NCBI GenBank assembly: GCA_963682055.1 | Contig: OY821744.1 | Span: 5,558,835 to 5,622,834 of the forward strand | DNA from: Primula veris | Lineage: Eukaryota; Streptophyta; Magnoliopsida; Ericales; Primulaceae | Length of the DNA stretch: 64,000 nt | Direction: 5' to 3' | The notes under the pieces: generated by a model | Seen by the model: the letters and a program-made list of their open reading frames with translations, nothing else | What the model was told of the DNA's origin: nothing | Databases searched by the model: none | Shown: piece after piece, positions 58,328-64,000 of the stretch | Layout of the letters: every line of letters starts with the position of its first letter | How positions within the stretch are numbered: position 1 is the stretch's first letter | Position numbers and translations under genes: made by a program

Positions 58328-59464
58328 CTAGTCGCGGTGGGAGGTTGCATCATCCTCGTCGTCGTCGTCGTCGTTGTTGTTTGGCCCGGAAAGGTTGGGG
58401 AAAAAGCCATTGAACTCGGCCCTTTGCTCGGCGCTCATTCGATCAAGTTCTTCGAGTTCTTCTTGACCCGGGTTCATGAATCGAAACATGCGACGAGTCA
58501 TTTGCGCATTTCGGTATTGGTTGATATAGAGAGTGTTGTAGAATTCGTCTGTGCGCGGGGGAGGGTTGGAGGATCCGACTTGGGCTTTTCCTTTGCCCCG
58601 AACTCGAGAGGGGCGAGAGGAGGTAGGGATATCGGTGGGGGGAATGGAATCGGAGGAGATAGCTACGTCCTCATGAGAAGCTCGCGGTGTGGCCTTGGGG
58701 CCGACATACTCTTCCTCGTCGGGAGAAAGAGGAGCATAGTTGGGGCCGGATACCCGTTTACCGGACCAAGTGATGGTCTTGGCGGTAGTGTTGAATTTGA
58801 TTGACATTTGGGCAAGATAAGAGGTGTCCCAAATGTGTTTATCCTTGTTCTTAAAAAGAGTTCCACCGGGAACAAGGTTTAGGTCTTTCAAGATGGCTGA
58901 AATCAAGGCACCGTAAGGTAGCCCATTCTTGGATTTCGTTTTGAGCGAATCCATCTTAAATAATATAAGCGTCGCGAAGTCGAGTTTGACTCGGCGATGG
59001 ATGCACCCTAGAAGGAAGATGTACTCATTAGTAACATCCGTAAAATTTGAAGTATGAGGGAGGACGATGTGAGAGAGAATGTGGTAGGCTAGTTTATTGC
59101 GAAAGAGAAGGCCGTGGGCTTTGTTTGAGCGATTTTGATGGAGGGGATGAAAAATTTCGTCTTTGAGATCGTTAAAGTGATCGATCTCGAGAGTCTCACA
59201 AAGGTCGTCACTAGACTCATGAATACCGTCACTATCTAGGCGTAATAGATTTCGTAAACGGTCTATACCGTAGACGAAGGGTTGTCCGTTAAATGATGAA
59301 CGCAAGCGGAGTGCGTCATCATGATCCCTATCGAGAACTAAGTTATGATAAAATTCATAGATATTTTCCGTGAAGAAGGGCTCTTTAAGAATAAGGATCG
59401 CGTCGAGTTTTTGGAAGTGTAAGTCTTGCATTAAAAGAGGAAAGCGTTCAAGGAAAAGAGGCAT
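58328..59464 (-). CDS. putative plant transposon protein / env-like ORF (5' partial)
   Basis: 378 residues from the first ATG at 59464; the frame is open further upstream to a stop at 59564-59566, so the true N-terminus may be lost. The region about residues 15-220 resembles the 'putative plant transposon protein' domain: FFTENIYEFYHNLVL, then GIDRLRNLLRL, then NKLAYHILSHIVLPHTSNFT, EYIFLLGCIHRRVKLDFATL and LPYGALISAILKDLNL. A Ser/Pro-rich linker and an acidic tail (DDDDDEDDATSHRD) follow. No membrane segment stands out. In its position between pol and the polypurine tract it could be the env-like third ORF of a Sirevirus. Function unknown. The frame is intact over its whole visible length. 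Confidence 0.7.
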   Translation of the reverse strand: MPLFLERFPLLMQDLHFQKLDAILILKEPFFTENIYEFYHNLVLDRDHDDALRLRSSFNGQPFVYGIDRLRNLLRLDSDGIHESSDDLCETLEIDHFNDLKDEIFHPLHQNRSNKAHGLLFRNKLAYHILSHIVLPHTSNFTDVTNEYIFLLGCIHRRVKLDFATLILFKMDSLKTKSKNGLPYGALISAILKDLNLVPGGTLFKNKDKHIWDTSYLAQMSIKFNTTAKTITWSGKRVSGPNYAPLSPDEEEYVGPKATPRASHEDVAISSDSIPPTDIPTSSRPSRVRGKGKAQVGSSNPPPRTDEFYNTLYINQYRNAQMTRRMFRFMNPGQEELEELDRMSAEQRAEFNGFFPNLSGPNNNDDDDDEDDATSHRD

Positions 59465-59647
59465 GTCTATGGTAAAATTTGACAAAATACCTCGAGTTGC
59501 GATAGTTGGGGGATAGAGAGGAGGAAGAGAGCTGGAAGAGGCACCGGGGCCCGATGGCGGAGTTTACGAACAATTATGTAAATGTAGTTAAAAGTTTATG
59601 AACAAGTTTAGACTCACATTAAGGTTGGAAAATTATAAATCTTTCCC

Positions 59648-59799
59648 GAATAGGCTCACCTAGTATGATGCGATGACAAGGCAAGACTTCGGCTGATACT
59701 TTGTATCTTAGTAAGAGCGGTTTTTAAGCAGCCTTAGCTGCACCAACCCTCACCCTCTCTTGCCTGGTCGGATCATATTAGAGCTACCGAAAGGGTTAG
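59648..59799 (+). promoter_or_regulatory. E4 leader RNA element, homologous to E1/E2
   Basis: Blocks AATAGGCTCACCTA, GCGGTTTTTAAG, CACCAACCCTCACC, CCTGGTCG and TTAGAGCTACCGAAAGGG follow the same order as in E1 and E2. After TTTTTAAG the hairpin here is GCAGC-CTTA-GCTGC (59728-59741), whereas E1/E2 have GGCA-TTCG-TGCC: different sequence, same pairing. It lies about 450 bp before the gag start. Confidence 0.8.
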
Positions 59800-60245
59800 A
59801 GTATGAAATAGTTTTCCCGTTTGTGTTTCTACACTTATGTTCGTTTGTTAATATTTAAAAGTTAGATCAAACACAACACATGCTTTGATCCGTATTGAAT
59901 AAATATTAACGAAATGTTATCAAGCATTCATATAAGTAGATTTTGGTTGCCTACAGGTACAAAATTTTAAATAGTGAATGCTCAATTGTTGGTAATTATG
60001 TAAAACATTTATTTAAGTTTTGTTACTAGGTTTCCCACAGGTCCGGTAACATTATTAAATAAATATAATTGGGGTAATAATTAGTTGAACCTTAAAAATA
60101 AGATAGAGGTCATCCACATGTGCCATATTTTATTTCTTGGAAAACTGTTAGAACCCATTATGTTTTAATACCAACATTTATATAATTTTCCTTGCATTTA
60201 TGTTGTGTGTCATAATTTTAATTTTGAGCATGTTATAAAATAAAT

Positions 60246-63200
60246 TGCAATTTCAAACACATTCCCACTAGCCCTTCACTCTCAAGCATCAAATATTCCC
60301 CTGTTTGATGGCACCAACTTTTCCGAATGGAATGAGCAAGTTCAGTTCAGTTTGGGTGTTCTAGACCTTGACATGTCTCTTCTCGTTGATGAGCCCGCTG
60401 CTATAATGGCTACTAGTAGTGTGACCGAGAAAGAAGTTCATAAGGCATGGTCTAGATCCAACAGACTGAGTATGATGTTCTTGCGCATGACTGTTGCCAC
60501 AAACATTAAGACTTCCTTACCTGAGGCAAACACTGCCAAAGAGTATCTTAACAATGTTAAGGAACGTTTTAAGGCTGCTGATAAGTCACTTGCTTCAAAG
60601 CTTTTGGCTGAAATTACGATAATACGTTTTGATGGTTCTCGAACGATGAGTAACCATGTCATTGAAATGACAAATCTGGCTGCGAAATTAAGAAACTTGG
60701 GGATGAATTTGGATGATTCTCTTATCGTCCAACTTGTCCTCAATTCGCTTCCTGCGCAATATGGACCATTTCAGATCAATTACAACACTATTAAGGAAAA
60801 GTGGAATGTAAATGAACTGCAAAGTATGTTGGTCGAAGAAGAGCGTAGGTTGAAGCAGCAGAATATTAATGTGGCGCATTTTGTCACTAAAGGAGCTGGT
60901 AAAAGCAAATTTGGAAAAGGCAAAAAGCAAGGCCAACCCAGATTTGATGGATTATCTCAATCCAAAAAGAAGGACAACAGAAATGAAAGGTGCAGATGGT
61001 GCAAAAATATTGGGCACTTTCAGAATGACTGCCTGAAACGTAAGGCTTGGTTTGAAAACAAAGGTAAACATTTCGCCTTAGTATGTTTCGAATCAAACTT
61101 AATTGATGTTCCTTCTAATACATGGTGGATTGATTCTAGATCCAGTACTCATGTTTCTAATACGATGCAGGGATTCCTTACAACCCGGAACACAAACCCA
61201 AATAAAGCCTTTTTATACATGGGAAACCGGGCAAAGGCCCCTGTTGAAGCCATTGGAACCTTTCGTTTAATTTTAGATTCTGGTTTCAGTTTAGATTTAG
61301 CTGAAACACTTTATTGTCCTTCAATTTCTCGCAATTTAATTTCAATATCGAAACTCTCTGTTGATGGTTTTTCTTTTCATTTTAATAAAAATGGCTTCAC
61401 TTTATTTAATAATGCTTCCGCTATTGGCTATGGTTTTCTCTCAAATGGATTATACAAACTAAATCTTGAACCTTCTTTTTCTGAATCCCTTGTTACCTTG
61501 CATCATAATGTTGGAACTAAACGTAGCTCATCTAATGAGCAATCGTCTTACTTGTGGAATAAAAGATTAGGGCACATATCCAAAAATAGATTGGAAAGAT
61601 TAGTGAAAGATCAAACTCTTCAAAATCTGGATTGGGCCGATTATGGTGTGTGTGTGGAATGTATTAAGGGTAAACAAACCAAACACACTAAGAAATGAGC
61701 CACAAGAAGTACACAGCTTCTTGAAATTATACATACAGACATATGTGGACCTTTCGATATTCCATCTATTGGTGGAGAAAAATATTTTATTACTTTTATC
61801 CATGATTTTTCACGTTATTGCTATCTTTATTTATTGCATGACAAATCTCAGTCTATAAATGTTGTTGAAGTATTTATTACTGAGATAGAAAGACAATTAG
61901 ATAGAAATGTGAAAATAATAAGATCCGATAGAGGTGATAAATTTTATGGTCGATATGACGAGACGGGGCAACACCCCGGTCCTTTTGCTAAACTCCTTGA
62001 ACGATTAGGTATATGTGCACAGTACACAATGCCAGGATCATCTTGGCAAAATGGTGTAGCTGAAAGGTGCAACCGTACCTTATTAGAGATGGTTAGGAGT
62101 ATGATTAGTAATACTAATTTGCCTATATACTTATGGATGCATGCACTTAAAACCGTTGTGTATGTTTTAAATAGGGTTCCTAGCAAAGCAGTTCCAAAAA
62201 CACCTTTTGAACTGTGGAAAGGCTGGAAACCTTCCCTAAAACATTTACGTGTTTGGGGATGCCCAGCAGAAGTAAGGTTTTATAATCCACAAGAAAAGAA
62301 ATTGGATCCAAGAACAATAACTTGTTATTTTATTGGGTATCCAGAAAAGTCTAAAGGTTATAGGTTTTATTGTCCTAACCAAACTACAAGAATAATGGAA
62401 ACCGGAAACGCCAAATTTCTTGAAAATGGCGAAGTCAGTGGGAGTAATACTCAAGTTAGCGGTGCAATCATTCAAGAGAGTAGGGTACCACTTTTGTTAC
62501 CTGAATCTCATCAAGAACTTGGTGTTCCTAACCGTGTTGATCCAATCAACATTGAACGACAAGTAAATGATCAGCAACTCGTTATTACACAAAATGTGAC
62601 AATTTCCAATGATACTCGTTATTACACCTCAAGGGGGAGAATTCAGAAGATCTCAAAGAAGTAAGAGATCTGCTATCTCCGAAGACTATGAGGTGTATTT
62701 ACAAGAAACAGACATTGGAGATATAGATGACCCGGTTACATTTACTCTAGATGTTAGTTGTACTAAATCTGCAAAATGGATGGATGCTATGAAAGATGAA
62801 ATAGAATCCATGCACTGCAATAAAGTCTGGGAGTTGGTTGAATTGCCAAAAGAGAAAAAATGAGTAGGTTGTAAATGGGTTTTTAAAACCAAACGCGACT
62901 CACAAGGAAATATCGAACGACATAAAGCTAGACTTATTGCGAAAGGATTTAGTCAACGAGAAGGTGTTGATTACAATGAGACATTTGCTCCAGTTTCAAA
63001 GAAAGACTCGTTGAGAATCATTTTAGCCTTGGTAGTTCATTTTGATTTAGAGTTACATCAAATGGATGTTAAAACAGCTTTTCTAAATGGGAGTTTAGAA
63101 GAAGAAGTTTATATGGCACAGCCAGAAGGCTTTGTAAAAGCAGGAAAGGAAAACATGGTCTGTTTATTAAAGAAATCAATCTATGGACTAAAACAAGATT

Positions 63201-64000
63201 CTCGCCAGTGGTATCTTAAGTTTCACGATACCATCACATCTTTTGGATTTAAAGAAAACACTGTTGATCGGTGTATATATCTTAAGATGAGTGGGAGCAA
63301 GTTTATTTTTTTAGTCCTATACGTCGATGATTTACTTATAGCCAGCAGTGACCTTAGTTTATTACGCGAAACTAAGAATTTTCTTTCTAAGAATTTTGAG
63401 ATGAAAGATATGGGAGAGGCATCTTTCGTGATTGGAATTGAAATATTCCGTGACAGATCACGTGGATTGTTAGGATTGTCTCAAAAATCCTACATTACTC
63501 AAGTTCTAGAAAGATATAATATGCGGAATTGTAGTTCTACTGTTGTTCCCATACAAAAGGGAGACAAGTTCAGCTTAAGTCAATGTCCCCAAAATGAACT
63601 TGAACGTAATAGTATGAAAAACATTCCTTATGCCTCTGTGGTTGGGAGCTTAATGTATGCTATGGTCTGTACAAGACCAGATATTAGTTTTGCTGTTGGG
63701 ATGCTAGGAAGATACCAAAGCAATCCGGGACTGGATCATTGGAAAGCTGCAAAGAAAGTATTGAGGTACTTGCAAGGAACCAAAGATCACATGCTCACTT
63801 ATCGAAAAACCGATCACCTTGAAGTGGTTGGCTTTACAGATTCAGATTATGGTGGTTGTTATGATACTAGGGTAAGCACTTTTGGCTATATTTACCGTCT
63901 AGCCGGAGGAGCCATTTCATGGAAAAGTGCTAAGGAAGGTACCCTAGCAACATCCACCATAGAGGCTGAGTTTATAGCCTGTTATGAAGCTTCAAATCAT
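60246..64000 (+). pseudogene. gag-pol: E4 gag-pol, interrupted
   Basis: The frame is open from 60246 but has no ATG before 60370, so the normal start is lost or upstream. Gag ends in a knuckle CRWCKNIGHFQNDC. Protease is WIDSRSSTHVS, where the catalytic Gly of DSG is Arg. A TGA at 61696 interrupts the integrase, which continues in the same frame ([25 protein letters not shown]). A frameshift near 62635 and a TGA at 62861 follow. The RT (MDVKTAFLNGSLEEEVYM, YVDDLLIAS) and RNase H (FTDSDYGG, STIEAEFIA) are then open to the window's end. At least two stops, one frameshift and a dead protease make it non-functional. Confidence 0.88.

Larger units (their letters stand above)
56459..59563 (-). mobile_element. 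Sirevirus-like LTR retrotransposon, 3' part only
   Basis: The minus strand reads ORF, then CATCATCAAAAAGGGAGAGA (polypurine tract, 57788-57801 region), then an LTR starting TGTTGAACG. A CATCAAAAAGGG(G)AGA tract joined to TGTTG is typical of Sireviruses (Maximus/SIRE). The gag-pol part and 5' LTR are absent: at about 59565 the sequence passes directly into the leader of E4, which points the other way. Confidence 0.6.
59569..64000 (+). mobile_element. E4: decayed Ty1/copia element, 5' truncated, runs off the window
   Basis: Leader, gag and pol are read on the plus strand to the last base. No LTR is seen: the left side is cut at the junction with the Sirevirus-like piece and the right side is beyond the window. 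The lineage differs from E1/E2 and from E3. Confidence 0.85.

Overview
This is AT-rich nuclear DNA from a flowering plant, probably a eudicot. The support is spliced genes of plant-specific families (UBP1-type RNA-binding protein, FLZ zinc-finger protein, AP2/ERF factor, GH35 beta-galactosidase) set among plant transposable elements. The species cannot be named from the sequence.

Layout. 1-4820 (+): the last eleven coding exons of a UBP1-like triple-RRM protein; its 5' end lies outside the window. 6685-6873: a CACTA-type MITE. 7359-8174 (+): a two-exon FLZ protein gene. 9999-11006 (+): the last three exons of a beta-galactosidase with no catalytic part. 12037-13169: a truncated LINE-like insert holding a 501 bp fold-back element. 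14084-21469 (-): E1, a Ty1/copia element with identical LTRs and intact gag and pol. 23260-23904 (-): an AP2/ERF gene. 26752-27323: a solo LTR. 27577-34533 (-): E2, the same copia family as E1, recently inserted but with ruined coding sequence. 37009-41638: a Mutator-like element carrying a broken plant-mobile-domain gene. 45597-46383: a hAT-like element split by a MITE. 48770-49465: a second solo LTR inside a duplicated segment. 50379-56333 (-): E3, a Tork-like copia element with one frameshift near its end. 56459-59563 (-): the 3' LTR and last ORF of a Sirevirus-like element. 59569-64000 (+): E4, a decayed copia element that runs off the window.

Most of the window is layered transposons. 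Only the UBP1, FLZ and ERF genes look like ordinary host genes. No tRNA, rRNA or CRISPR array was seen.

The most unusual signals are non-coding and lie in the copia elements. (1) E1 and E2 share a 227 bp leader segment with no difference that I can see, although their gag-pol regions differ heavily. (2) Blocks of that leader recur in the unrelated lineage E4, in the same order, with a hairpin whose stem sequence changes but still pairs. (3) E1 and E2 carry about twenty hairpins with different perfect stems around an almost constant 8-nt loop (sense consensus CCNGTYGW). Together these suggest cis-acting RNA used by E1 and parasitised by E2; that function is inference.
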